Of a stretch of DNA of 31,896 bases, positions 15,358 to 23,590 are shown in pieces; the first letter of the stretch is position 1; every line of letters starts with the position of its first letter. The notes below the pieces were generated by a model. The model worked only from the letters and a program-made list of their open reading frames with translations. It did no database searches and was not told where the DNA came from. The DNA is from Bacteroidales bacterium UBA5507 (GTDB taxonomy: Bacteria > Bacteroidota > Bacteroidia > Bacteroidales > Lentimicrobiaceae): contig DIOT01000056.1 of NCBI GenBank assembly GCA_002426195.1, forward strand, positions 278,836-310,731. The letters run 5' to 3'. Made by a program: the position numbers and the translations under genes.

Positions 15358-17130
15358 TTATTCTACCACTTTAATTTCAACAGTTTTATCGAAATAGTGT
15401 GTATGAAGCAAGTGATGAGAAAGTTCGCCACATGGTTTTCCAAGGAATTCCTCATAAAGTTTTACGATATAACGATTTTCGTGTGATTTACGGATGACCT
15501 TGCTAGCGTCTTCTGAATAGATAGCTTTTTGACGGGCTTTCAGGATAGATGAATCACCATGATGTAGTGGCTGACCACCACCTCCGATACATCCACCAGG
15601 GCAAGCCATGATTTCAATAGCATGATAGGTTGATTTTCCTGCTTTTATTTCCTCGAGGAGTTTACGGGCATTACCTAAACCATGTGCAATTCCGATCTTA
15701 ATTGGCAAACCATCGAAGTCAATAGTTGCTTCTCTGATAAACTCCATTCCACGCAGTTCCTGGAAGTCAACTTTGTCGAGTTTTTTGCCGGTTTGTACTT
15801 CGTATGCAGTTCTTACAGCAGCTTCAATTACTCCACCGGTAGTTCCAAAAATTACAGCAGCACCAGTTGATTCTCCAAGTGGAGCATCAAAGTCTTCATC
15901 AGGCAATTCATTGAATGTTATATTCAATTGCTTGATAAGGTGTGCAAGTTCTCTGGTTGAGATCGAGTAGTCGACATCAGGATTACCATTTGTTTTAAAC
16001 TCATCTCTCTGGCATTCGTATTTTTTAGCAAGACAAGGCATTACTGAAACAACAACCAGATCTTCACGTTTAACACCGATCTTATCTGCAAAATATGTTT
16101 TGGCAATAGCACCAAACATTTGCTGAGGGCTCCTTGCTGTTGAAGGAATGTTTATCATTTCAGGGAATTGGTGTTCGAAGAAATTTACCCATCCCGGGCA
16201 GCATGAAGTTAAGATTGGTAGAGCAACATTTTTATCACCGTTTAAGTGACGATTTAAACGATCAAGTAACTCTGTTCCTTCTTCCATGATGGTTAGGTCG
16301 GCTGCAAAGTCAGTATCGAATACATAATTAAATCCAAGACGACGAAGTGCGGCTGCAAGTTTACCTGTAACCAGGGTACCTGGCTCAAGACCAAACTCTT
16401 CACCTAAGGCTGCACGAACTGCCGGAGCTGTTTGTACTACAACAGTCTTGGTAGGATCAGCCAAAGCTCTGATAACAGCATTGGTATGGTCAACCTCTGT
16501 AAGAGCACCGGTTGGACATACTGCAACACACTGTCCGCAATATGTACATTCACTGTGATCGAGATTCATTTCGAATGCAGGTGCAACTACTGACATGAAA
16601 CCTCTGTTTACAGCTGAGAGAACTCCAACAGTCTGTACCTCATTACACATCATTTCACATCTACGGCACATGATACACTTGTCAACATCACGTATAATTG
16701 CAGGAGATGTATCTTCTCTGTAGGTTGATTGTTCGCCTTCATAATGAATCTTGCGAATGCCGAATTCCTGAGCCATTGACTGTAATTCGCAATCACCATT
16801 CTTTGCACAGATTAAGCAGTCGGTAGGGTGATCAGAAAGGATCAGTTCGAGAACTGTTTTACGTGCGTTAAGAACGTGAATATTATTGGTATTGATAACC
16901 ATTCCTTCCAAGCACTCAGTAGCACATGCCGGTGCCAGATTCTTTCTACCGGCAACCTCAACTACACATATACGGCAGCCTGCAGGTTTATTCTCTATAT
17001 TAAGATCGTGCAGATGAAGGTGACATAAAGTAGGAATATGTATACCAACTTGTTTGGCAGCCTCGAGGATAGTAGATCCTTTTGCTACTTCAACGATCTT
17101 ATTGTCGATATTTATTTTAATTGTTTCCAT
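15358..17130 (-). CDS. hydA: [FeFe]-hydrogenase catalytic subunit, group A (trimeric NADH-linked type)
   Basis: 590 residues. N-terminal [2Fe-2S] ferredoxin domain with Cys36, 52, 55 and 69; then the His/Cys [4Fe-4S] motif (His101, Cys105, 108, 114); then two [4Fe-4S] clusters (Cys152/155/158/162-type and Cys195/198/201/205). The H-cluster domain has L1 TSCCPGW (308-314), L2 MPCLAKKYE (Cys366) and L3 EIMACPGGCIGGGGQP (Cys510 and 514). The C-terminal small-subunit segment follows (RQKAIYSEDA, RKSHENRYIVKLYEEFLGKP). All residues expected for H2 turnover are present. With the NuoF- and NuoE-like neighbours it should couple H2 to NADH and, in the bifurcating model, ferredoxin. Maturases HydEFG are not in this window. 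Confidence 0.96.
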   Translation of the reverse strand: METIKINIDNKIVEVAKGSTILEAAKQVGIHIPTLCHLHLHDLNIENKPAGCRICVVEVAGRKNLAPACATECLEGMVINTNNIHVLNARKTVLELILSDHPTDCLICAKNGDCELQSMAQEFGIRKIHYEGEQSTYREDTSPAIIRDVDKCIMCRRCEMMCNEVQTVGVLSAVNRGFMSVVAPAFEMNLDHSECTYCGQCVAVCPTGALTEVDHTNAVIRALADPTKTVVVQTAPAVRAALGEEFGLEPGTLVTGKLAAALRRLGFNYVFDTDFAADLTIMEEGTELLDRLNRHLNGDKNVALPILTSCCPGWVNFFEHQFPEMINIPSTARSPQQMFGAIAKTYFADKIGVKREDLVVVSVMPCLAKKYECQRDEFKTNGNPDVDYSISTRELAHLIKQLNITFNELPDEDFDAPLGESTGAAVIFGTTGGVIEAAVRTAYEVQTGKKLDKVDFQELRGMEFIREATIDFDGLPIKIGIAHGLGNARKLLEEIKAGKSTYHAIEIMACPGGCIGGGGQPLHHGDSSILKARQKAIYSEDASKVIRKSHENRYIVKLYEEFLGKPCGELSHHLLHTHYFDKTVEIKVVE

Positions 17131-17142
17131 TATCGTCCAAAA

Positions 17143-18936
17143 TTATTTAATTACCACTGCATTGAATTTACATTTTTCTATACAAGCACCGCACTTGATA
17201 CACACTTCCTGATTAATGGTATGTACTCCCTTACGTTCGCCCGAAATAGCATTTACAGGACAATTGCGTGCACAAGCTGTACAACCTACACAGTTCTCAG
17301 ATAAAATGTGATACTGCATTAAGGCTTTACATCTTCCGGCACGGCACTTCTTATCAGTAACGTGCTCAATGTACTCTTCCATGAAATTATCAATGGTTGA
17401 TAATACAGGATTTGGTGATGTTTGTCCCAGACCACATAAAGCGGTATCTTTAATAACCTTGCTAAGGTTTCTTAAACGATCAATATCTTCAAGAGTACCG
17501 TTTCCTTTAGTAAGTTTATCAAGAATTTCATGTAACCTCTTATTTCCAATACGGCAAGGAGTACATTTACCACAAGATTCCTCAACTGTAAATTCAAGGT
17601 AGAATTTAGCAACAGATACCATACAGTCATCTTCATCCATTACAATCATACCGCCTGAACCCATCATAGAGCCGCTGGCAAGAAGATTGTCGTAATCGAT
17701 TGGAGTGTCGAGATGTTTTTTTGTCAAACATCCACCTGAAGGACCTCCGGTTTGTACGGCTTTGAATTCTTTTCCGTCTTTAATACCGCCGCCAATTTCA
17801 TAAATTACCTCGCGCAGTGTAGTTCCCATTGGTACTTCAATAAGACCTACGTTGTTAATTTTTCCTGCAAGAGCAAATACTTTAGTACCTTTTGATTTTT
17901 CTGATCCAATAGATGAGAACCAATCAGCACCCTTGTTTATGATAACCGGAACATTGGCAAATGTTTCAACATTATTAACGTTTGTAGGTTTTTCGAAGTA
18001 ACCTGAAACTGAAGGGAATGGAGGCTTCATGGTTGGTTCACCACGTTTACCTTCCATTGAATGGATAAGTGCTGTTTCTTCACCGCAAACAAAAGCGCCG
18101 GCACCATAACGGAGTTCAATATCAAAGTTGAAATCTGTTCCAAGGATATTGTTTCCAAGAAGACCATATTCACGGGCTTGTTTGATAGCGGTTTTTAACC
18201 TCTCAATAGCGAGTGGATATTCTGCTCTGATATAGACCAAACCATTAGATGCACCGATGCAATAACCGCAAATTGCCATTGCTTCAATTACTGAATGTGG
18301 GTCGCCTTCAAGAATTGAACGGTCCATGAATGCTCCGGGGTCTCCCTCGTCTGCATTACATACTACATATTTTACATCACTTACTGATTTGCTGGTAATC
18401 TCCCATTTTAAACCAGTTGGGAAACCTCCACCACCACGGCCTCTCAGCCCTGATTTTTTCATAAGTTCAATAACTTGCTGGGGAGTCATTTCGGTTAAAC
18501 ATTTTCCTAATGCTTCATAACCTTCCCTTGCAATGTATTCATCGATATTTTCGGGATCAATAAAACCGCAGTTGCGGAGGGCAATACGTAATTGCTTCTT
18601 ATAGAAACCCATATGCTTTGAATCGGAAATGTGCTCTTTGTTTTCCGGATTCACGTAGAGTAATCTGTTTACCTTACGACCTTTAATAAGGTGCTCTTCA
18701 ATGATTTCACGAGCGTCATCAGGTTTAACCTGAGTATAGAACGTATTATCAGGCATAATCTTAACGATAGGTCCTTTTTCACAGAATCCGAAGCATCCTG
18801 TTGCAATAACCTGAACGTCATTTTCAAGTCCTTTATCCGCTACAATTGTTTTCAGATTTGACAGCAGTTTATCACTTTCAGAGGCATGACAACCAGTACC
18901 ACCGCAAACCAATACATGCATTTTATATTTTGCCAT
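17143..18936 (-). CDS. hydB: Hydrogenase beta subunit (NuoF-like) with extra ferredoxin domains
   Basis: 597 residues, the long form. Residues about 1-95 are a thioredoxin-like [2Fe-2S] domain (CGGTGCHASES, GCFGFCEKGP). The NuoF core has the FMN/NADH loop GLRGRGGGGFPTGLKWE, CNADEGDPGAFMDRS, YGAGAFVCGEETALIHSMEG and the N3 [4Fe-4S] motif ESCGKCTPCRIG with the fourth Cys in ALCGLGQ. Residues about 540-597 add two [4Fe-4S] clusters (CVGCTACARNCP, CIKCGACIEKC). These additions characterise bifurcating HydB subunits, in which FMN is the proposed split point between NADH and ferredoxin. A gaggag-like site precedes the ATG. It is 12 bases from hydA and 14 from the ferredoxin gene. Confidence 0.95.
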   Translation of the reverse strand: MAKYKMHVLVCGGTGCHASESDKLLSNLKTIVADKGLENDVQVIATGCFGFCEKGPIVKIMPDNTFYTQVKPDDAREIIEEHLIKGRKVNRLLYVNPENKEHISDSKHMGFYKKQLRIALRNCGFIDPENIDEYIAREGYEALGKCLTEMTPQQVIELMKKSGLRGRGGGGFPTGLKWEITSKSVSDVKYVVCNADEGDPGAFMDRSILEGDPHSVIEAMAICGYCIGASNGLVYIRAEYPLAIERLKTAIKQAREYGLLGNNILGTDFNFDIELRYGAGAFVCGEETALIHSMEGKRGEPTMKPPFPSVSGYFEKPTNVNNVETFANVPVIINKGADWFSSIGSEKSKGTKVFALAGKINNVGLIEVPMGTTLREVIYEIGGGIKDGKEFKAVQTGGPSGGCLTKKHLDTPIDYDNLLASGSMMGSGGMIVMDEDDCMVSVAKFYLEFTVEESCGKCTPCRIGNKRLHEILDKLTKGNGTLEDIDRLRNLSKVIKDTALCGLGQTSPNPVLSTIDNFMEEYIEHVTDKKCRAGRCKALMQYHILSENCVGCTACARNCPVNAISGERKGVHTINQEVCIKCGACIEKCKFNAVVIK

Positions 18937-18950
18937 AGTTTTTTCTCCTC

Positions 18951-19346
18951 TTACTTTTGAACAGTTTCATAATTTACAGGAATGATTCCTTCGACCAACT
19001 CACCATTTTTGATGTATTTTTCAATGATGTCGTCGGCTTTCTTTTCATTCACATATCCATAAACAACAGGAGCCTGACCAGGCAGAGTAATTTCGACAGT
19101 AGGTTCTGCGAAGCAGTATCCCATACATCCAGTTTGAGTGATTACAGCCTGGATGTTCCTTTTGTCAAGCTCTTCGATGAAGAACTCCATCACTTGTTTT
19201 GCTCCTGAAGCAATTCCGCATGTTGCCATTGCAACTCTGATCTGTACGAGACTTTCGGGGTCGTTGCTTTTCTCCCTCAAACTCATTTTCCCTTGTAGAT
19301 TCTCTTTAATTCTACGAAGGTCAGCCAGTGATTTAACTTGTGTCAT
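18951..19346 (-). CDS. [2Fe-2S] ferredoxin-like hydrogenase accessory protein (HndB-like)
   Basis: 131 residues with a thioredoxin-like [2Fe-2S] fold: Cys in VAMATCGIASGAKQVM and TGCMGYCFAEP. The N-terminus (SLADLRRIKENLQGKMSLR) is a helix typical of the stand-alone HndB-type proteins found in NADP/NAD-linked hydrogenase operons. It probably joins the HydABC complex as a fourth electron-transfer subunit, as HndB does in the Desulfovibrio HndABCD enzyme (known family). It ends 14 bases before hydB. Confidence 0.88.
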   Translation of the reverse strand: MTQVKSLADLRRIKENLQGKMSLREKSNDPESLVQIRVAMATCGIASGAKQVMEFFIEELDKRNIQAVITQTGCMGYCFAEPTVEITLPGQAPVVYGYVNEKKADDIIEKYIKNGELVEGIIPVNYETVQK

Positions 19347-19381
19347 GATGATTTGATTAACTTTGTTTGATATTTGTAGTA

Positions 19382-19930
19382 TTATCTTGAAATTCCAATT
19401 GATTGGAGATTTTCGTCTATCACTTCTTTTAAAAATCTTATTACAGATGGTTCAGTAATCGATATTCCATCTAAAGTACTATTTATTTCAGTTGTATTGT
19501 ACTCATAATCACCAGTGTTTGTACTGTGACGATAAATAATTGTGAGCTCTGGATTAGCAGAAGTTAGAAGAACTATTGTTCCTGCTATATCACCAATTGG
19601 CAACCTGTCAGGATGCATCATTACAAATGAAGCTTCCACTGTTGTTCCTGCTCCTTCCTTACTCTCAATGCTGAAAGTCCCCCCGGTCCTCTCAACATTT
19701 TGTTTTAATAGAGGTAGTCCTAGTCCTATTCTACGTGTAGTCCGGGTTGTGGTAAATGGATCGGTAACCTTTTTCAGTAATTCTTCAGGCATGCCTTTTC
19801 CATTATCTTTTATGATAACTGTATATGCATCGTTGTCAATGTCCTCATTGATAATAATCTCGAGTAAACCAGCTCCTGCAGTTATTGAATTCTGTGCTAT
19901 ATCCATTATATGCATCGAAATATCTTTCAT
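19382..19930 (-). CDS. GHKL-type ATPase (histidine-kinase-like ATP-binding domain), no HisKA
   Basis: 182 residues. Residues 1-110 form the kinase-like ATPase domain: N-box HIMDIAQNSITAGA, G1 DNGKGMP, lid and G2 PFTTTRTTRRIGLGLPLLK. There is no dimerisation/phosphoacceptor (HisKA) domain. Residues about 110-182 form a domain of unknown type (IAGTIVLLTSANPELTIIYR). It overlaps the PHP gene by four bases (ATGA), so the two are translationally coupled. Similar ATPases occur beside hydrogenases in Clostridia and Thermotogae. Whether it phosphorylates a partner, and which, is not known. Confidence 0.85.
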   Translation of the reverse strand: MKDISMHIMDIAQNSITAGAGLLEIIINEDIDNDAYTVIIKDNGKGMPEELLKKVTDPFTTTRTTRRIGLGLPLLKQNVERTGGTFSIESKEGAGTTVEASFVMMHPDRLPIGDIAGTIVLLTSANPELTIIYRHSTNTGDYEYNTTEINSTLDGISITEPSVIRFLKEVIDENLQSIGISR

Positions 19931-20667
19931 TGCAGTACGACCTTTCTGCCATTCAGGCCATTTAGTGCTAGTTTAAACTCTGTGAAATCAGGTGATTCCA
20001 TTTCGTAAATTGTTGTAATTGCAGCAATCTGATCAAGAAAATGAGCATCAGAATTCCTGAGTATAGAAGTTCCCGGATTTAATTTGTTTTGTGAGATAAA
20101 TCCTTCCTGAGTTATGTGCTTTGTGATTTCGTATGCGTCAGCTTTCAAATTCCGTGGAATGATTCCTAACTGACTTATCAGACTATTTGAAGCTTTATTG
20201 GCATGAGCCGGTATGAAGACTCCGTTAAGTTCATGAACCTTGCTCTCAATTGCATCAATGTCAGCATTTAGTGCTGATATTAAAAGTCGGTCTTCTTCGA
20301 AAACGATGTCCTCATTTTCGTCGACTACTATTTGGTATCCGAAGAGGTCAGTGTTGTTTTTGAAATCAGGCAGATACTGGTCTATGTAATCCTGAAATTT
20401 CAGAAGTTCAATTTCGTTTTCAAAAAATGCCAGGCAATGAATTTCTTCCTGTGTAGTTACCTCAACTCCTGTAAAAACTGCAATACCTTCTTTCAGGGCC
20501 TCTTTCTTCACAATTCCACATTGTCTTGTTGAATTGTGATCAGTAATTCCTATTATATCGAGATTGTGTTCTTTTGCCCTCTGTACAATATTCTTCGGAC
20601 TCATCTCCAAATCGGCACATGGAGATAAGATAGTGTGAATATGTAAGTCAGCTCTGAACTGTCTCAT
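19927..20667 (-). CDS. PHP-domain phosphoesterase
   Basis: 246 residues. Metal-binding motifs of the PHP family are complete: DLHIHT near residue 9, GITDHNS near 40, GVEVTTQEE, PAHANKASN near 150 and NSDAHF near 212. The family hydrolyses phosphoesters such as nucleotides or histidinol phosphate. It overlaps the GHKL ATPase gene by four bases and is seven bases from the DRTGG gene upstream. In this operon the likely substrate is a phosphoprotein or small nucleotide used for signalling, but this is inference. Confidence 0.88.
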   Translation of the reverse strand: MRQFRADLHIHTILSPCADLEMSPKNIVQRAKEHNLDIIGITDHNSTRQCGIVKKEALKEGIAVFTGVEVTTQEEIHCLAFFENEIELLKFQDYIDQYLPDFKNNTDLFGYQIVVDENEDIVFEEDRLLISALNADIDAIESKVHELNGVFIPAHANKASNSLISQLGIIPRNLKADAYEITKHITQEGFISQNKLNPGTSILRNSDAHFLDQIAAITTIYEMESPDFTEFKLALNGLNGRKVVLQ

Positions 20668-20674
20668 CTTTAGT

Positions 20675-21013
20675 TTATTTGTTAATCAGATTGTAAATCT
20701 TTCCGGTAATTTCAAATGTTGATTCACTGGTTACAAACACAGGTATATTTTCCTCGTTGCTCTGTGAAATCATATCTTCAGAAGGTTCCAGGTCATTAAC
20801 TATAATCACACATGCCAGCTCTTTTAATGATGCAATCGCCATTACATTTTTGTGAGTCTGAAGTGTAATCCATACATTACCCTGTTCTGCGTGACCTATG
20901 ACATCACTAAGAAGATCGGATGTGTATCCTCCGGTGATCTCATTAGTCAGACCTTCGGCGCCGCCTGATAATTTGAGATTAAGTTTTTCGGATAATTCTT
21001 TAATTGTCATCAT
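20675..21013 (-). CDS. DRTGG-domain protein (second copy)
   Basis: 112 residues forming a single DRTGG-type domain, the regulatory fold found in phosphotransacetylase and CBS-linked proteins. Recognisable parts are TIKELSEKLNLKLSGGAEG, YTSDLLSDVIGHAEQGNVW and CVIIVNDLEPSEDMI. It lies between the sensory hydrogenase gene (four-base ATGA overlap) and the PHP gene (7-base gap). A paralogue with the same fold opens this operon at 23157. Probably a ligand-binding regulatory module; ligand unknown. Confidence 0.8.
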   Translation of the reverse strand: MMTIKELSEKLNLKLSGGAEGLTNEITGGYTSDLLSDVIGHAEQGNVWITLQTHKNVMAIASLKELACVIIVNDLEPSEDMISQSNEENIPVFVTSESTFEITGKIYNLINK

Positions 21014-22383
21014 TTTAGTCTTCTGTATTTATTAGTTTTTTCGAACCCCCAAATATTGCGAAGTATTAAATTGCTTTCGGCCGGATCCAGTTCGCCTTTT
21101 TGTTCCATAGTTCGTTGGATAAAAATGCATTGCTTAAGTTCAGCATCTCCTTTTACAATATCCTGTGCCAGTGCCTGGCAACTTGGAGAACCGCAGACGC
21201 TGCAATCAATCATTGGAAGGACCTTAAGAATCTGATTAACCTGATCCATTTTTTTCATTGCCTCTGACATGTTCTCATCAAGCTTCATCATTGAACGAGG
21301 AGCCACTGATCCAACGCTCATTCTCTCATTAAGATATTCTTTCTCTTCAAGAATACTTCTGAAAGCATCAGGGTGTTTTTGACCTTTAGCTAGCTGACTG
21401 TTTCTTATTTGTTGTTTTTGTAATCTTTCAACAGTAAGAAATCTGTTGCCTGGTGTTAGCACTCCACCGGCACAACTTTGGTCGCAAGCTCTTAATTCAA
21501 GAAAATCAATATCGGTAATTTCGTCGTTTTCAAGTTTTTCGAGAAAGCTGATTACGTTGTGTATTTCGTCGATTGCCAGTGATCGGCCTTTAATATTTCG
21601 GGCTTCGCCATTAGTGAGTGACCAGTTGCGTGCAGTATCAGTTAGAATTGAAGTTGCAGGTAGTGTGCATGATTGGTTAGATTTTTTTATAACCTGATGA
21701 TACACTTTGTTGAAGAGGTAATCCATGTTAATAGCACCCGAGATAGGGGAGGATGGTTCACCCACCGGATCTTTAATAGCAGCAATTTTGGCAGCACAAG
21801 GAGTGATGTAGAATATTCCGATATCTTCTTCAGGAATGCCTGCATCGGTCATTTCCTTTTTGAGGAACATAGCCGATATATCAAGAGGTGCTTTTAGCAG
21901 TAAGAGATTGTCGACCAGCGAAGGGAATTTAACCTGAATCAACCTAACGATAGCAGGGCAGAAGGAGGAAATGATTGGTTTTATATCAGGGTTTTCTGCA
22001 GCATAATTGTTGATTGCTTCGGAAAGAAGTTCAGCTCCGTTTTCAACTTCAAAGACATTGGTGAATCCAATATCCAGTAAAACACTGTGGATTTGCCTGA
22101 AGCTTATATCTTCAGGAAATTGTCCGGTAAATATTGCCGGAACCAAAGCAATTCTGTGTTTGAAAAGGAAAATGTCGTCAAATTCATCATGTTCAATAAT
22201 GATAGCGGAAGAAGGACATTCAGCAAAGCATTTTCCGCAATCAATACATTTTTCCTCATGGATGATTGCTTTTCCATTCTTAACGCGGATAGCTTCAGTG
22301 GGACACACATTCATACAATGTGAACAACCTACACAAAGGTCTTCACGAATTTTGAGTGAATGATGAAACTTCCGGTTCTCCAT
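21010..22383 (-). CDS. Divergent [FeFe]-hydrogenase, putative sensory type (HydS-like), without PAS domain
   Basis: 457 residues. Residues 17-27 and 46-56 carry two [4Fe-4S] ferredoxin motifs. The H-cluster domain is divergent: L1 is SSFCPA (Phe141, Cys142), L2 is TPCAAK (Cys196, Lys199) and L3 is LRACDQSC (Cys300, Cys304). The four Cys expected to bind the H-cluster remain, but the residue before the first, the proton-relay Cys in group A enzymes, is Phe. A C-terminal C-x2-C-x4-C-x16-C cluster (Cys394, 397, 402, 419) binds another [4Fe-4S]. There is no PAS domain, unlike HsfB-type sensors. The features fit a slow sensory hydrogenase signalling to the adjacent ATPases. It overlaps the downstream DRTGG gene by four bases. 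Confidence 0.87.
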   Translation of the reverse strand: MENRKFHHSLKIREDLCVGCSHCMNVCPTEAIRVKNGKAIIHEEKCIDCGKCFAECPSSAIIIEHDEFDDIFLFKHRIALVPAIFTGQFPEDISFRQIHSVLLDIGFTNVFEVENGAELLSEAINNYAAENPDIKPIISSFCPAIVRLIQVKFPSLVDNLLLLKAPLDISAMFLKKEMTDAGIPEEDIGIFYITPCAAKIAAIKDPVGEPSSPISGAINMDYLFNKVYHQVIKKSNQSCTLPATSILTDTARNWSLTNGEARNIKGRSLAIDEIHNVISFLEKLENDEITDIDFLELRACDQSCAGGVLTPGNRFLTVERLQKQQIRNSQLAKGQKHPDAFRSILEEKEYLNERMSVGSVAPRSMMKLDENMSEAMKKMDQVNQILKVLPMIDCSVCGSPSCQALAQDIVKGDAELKQCIFIQRTMEQKGELDPAESNLILRNIWGFEKTNKYRRLK

Positions 22384-22385
22384 GA

Positions 22386-22802
22386 TTATTGATTGAGGAA
22401 AAATGACATTTCAACAATAGTACCCTTACCAACTTCAGATGTAATATTTAATACATCACTGTTATTCTTCATGTTAGGTAGTCCCATGCCTGCACCAAAT
22501 CCCATTTCTCTTACTTCGCTGGAAGCAGTAGAATATCCGGTCTGCATTGCCAGGTTAATATCCGGAATTCCAGGTCCTTCATCAACCAGGCGAATGTTGA
22601 TGCTTTCGGTAGAAATGGTAATTTGGACAACTCCTGAATACGCATGGGCAACGATGTTAACTTCTGCTTCATAGAGTGCAACTACCACTCGTTTAACTAC
22701 CTTAGGATCTACATTAAGCTGCTTCAATATTTTTTTTAGCTGGCTTGAAGCTGTGCCGGCTTTAATGAAATTACCTCCTTCTACTATGAATTCAAATTCC
22801 AT
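22386..22802 (-). CDS. RsbW-like anti-sigma/serine kinase ATPase
   Basis: 138 residues, a stand-alone GHKL ATPase of the RsbW/SpoIIAB class. Motifs are ALYEAEVNIVAHAYSG (N-box), DEGPGIPD (G1), and GFGAGMGLPNMK (G2). Proteins of this kind bind sigma factors or phosphorylate STAS partners on Ser. No STAS protein or sigma gene is in this operon; the ECF sigma factor at 6252 is far away and not linked. It starts 10 bases after the first DRTGG gene and ends two bases before the sensory hydrogenase, so it is a good candidate for the output of the H2 sensor. Confidence 0.88.
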   Translation of the reverse strand: MEFEFIVEGGNFIKAGTASSQLKKILKQLNVDPKVVKRVVVALYEAEVNIVAHAYSGVVQITISTESINIRLVDEGPGIPDINLAMQTGYSTASSEVREMGFGAGMGLPNMKNNSDVLNITSEVGKGTIVEMSFFLNQ

Positions 22803-22812
22803 TATTGGTTTT

Positions 22813-23157
22813 TTAGTAAACAGGTTTCATACCTGCATTAAATAGCATGCCCGAAGCTTTGAACATAGAGTAGTCACACTCAATTAGAATCATGTCATTT
22901 TCTTCGGCAAGTTGGATCATTTCGGGAGTTGCTTTTTTCTTACGTACGAAGATAATTTTAGTTATTTCCGACATTTCAGCAGTTCTGATGGTTTGAAGAT
23001 TTGCCAATCCGGTCAAAAGCAAGATGTTATCTTTCTCTATAGTCAGCACATCGCTCATCAAATCGGATGCAAAGGAGTATTCTACCTCTGAATCAAGATG
23101 ATGCTTTCCTGAGACCACTGTCGCATTAAGTAAATCTACAACTTCCCTAAGTTTCAT
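22813..23157 (-). CDS. DRTGG-domain protein (first copy), first gene of the operon
   Basis: 114 residues with one DRTGG-like domain: MKLREVVDLLNATVVSG, SFASDLMSDVLTIEKDNILL, TKIIFVRKKKATPEMIQLA and MILIECDYSMFKASGML. It is a distant paralogue of the protein at 20675. It opens the ten-gene regulatory-plus-hydrogenase operon, 10 bases before the RsbW-like gene. A candidate promoter and a Rex-type operator lie in the 100 bases upstream. Ligand and partner unknown. Confidence 0.8.
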   Translation of the reverse strand: MKLREVVDLLNATVVSGKHHLDSEVEYSFASDLMSDVLTIEKDNILLLTGLANLQTIRTAEMSEITKIIFVRKKKATPEMIQLAEENDMILIECDYSMFKASGMLFNAGMKPVY

Positions 23158-23208
23158 TTTCTAAATTTTAAGCACACTTGTGTGCAGGATCAAAATCAAA
23201 TGGTGCCA

Positions 23209-23216
23209 CAAAGGTA
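23209..23216 (-). promoter_or_regulatory. Candidate -7 box of the regulatory/hydrogenase operon
   Basis: On the minus strand TACCTTTG fits TAnnTTTG perfectly, about 50 bases before the ATG at 23157. A clear -33 TTG at standard spacing is missing. An alternative, weaker promoter (TTG, 18 bases, TATTTTTT) would start inside the Rex-like site. Confidence 0.45.
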
Positions 23217-23259
23217 GAAAGTTTTTCCACAAAAAAGCATTTTTGTGAAAAAAATAACA

Positions 23260-23277
23260 TTGTTATTTGATTAACAA
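23260..23277. promoter_or_regulatory. Rex-type operator upstream of the regulatory/hydrogenase operon
   Basis: TTGTTATTTGATTAACAA is an inverted repeat (TTGTTA / TAACAA, and ATTGTTA / TAACAAT including flanks). It matches the Rex consensus TTGTKAA-N4-TTMACAA at all but one of 14 defined bases. A paralogous site lies at 27152. The gene it would control begins at 23157. Confidence 0.6.
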
Positions 23278-23523
23278 TACCCTTTTTAAAGTATTGATAA
23301 TAAAGATGTTTAGACTGATTCTAAATAAGAATTCTTTGCGCTAATAATCACCTGCAATCACTAGCATTGAATGAGCAAATGGTAGATATATAAAAAAATA
23401 CTTATTAGGGATACTGCGTCTTGGTCAGGTCACCGGTAGCTTATCATAAAGATACAAAACTTCTTCTTAAAAGCTATAAATCTTCAGCCTATTTAAATAG
23501 TGGAACAACATAAAAGAATAGTT
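23278..23523. other. Intergenic stretch between the two hydrogenase operons
   Basis: The space between the stop at 23591 and the start at 23157 is about 430 bases. Outside the hairpin at 23524, the operator at 23260 and the -7 box at 23209, I see no gene and no further structure beyond an imperfect repeat (ttccacaaaaa / tttttgtgaaa) at about 23224-23250. Confidence 0.5.
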
Positions 23524-23572
23524 GGGATTGCAAATTTTCAAGCAGTTTTAAACTGGTCCAATTTGCAATCCC
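23524..23572 (-). terminator. Long hairpin after the compact hydrogenase operon
   Basis: A perfect 13-bp inverted repeat (gggattgcaaatt / aatttgcaatccc) encloses a smaller perfect one (cagttt-t-aaactg). It lies 18 bases beyond the stop of the catalytic gene at 23591. On the minus strand it is not followed by a strong T tract, so it may act as a weak terminator or as a 3'-end stabiliser. Confidence 0.6.
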
Positions 23573-23590
23573 TTCTGGTTGAAAAAAATC

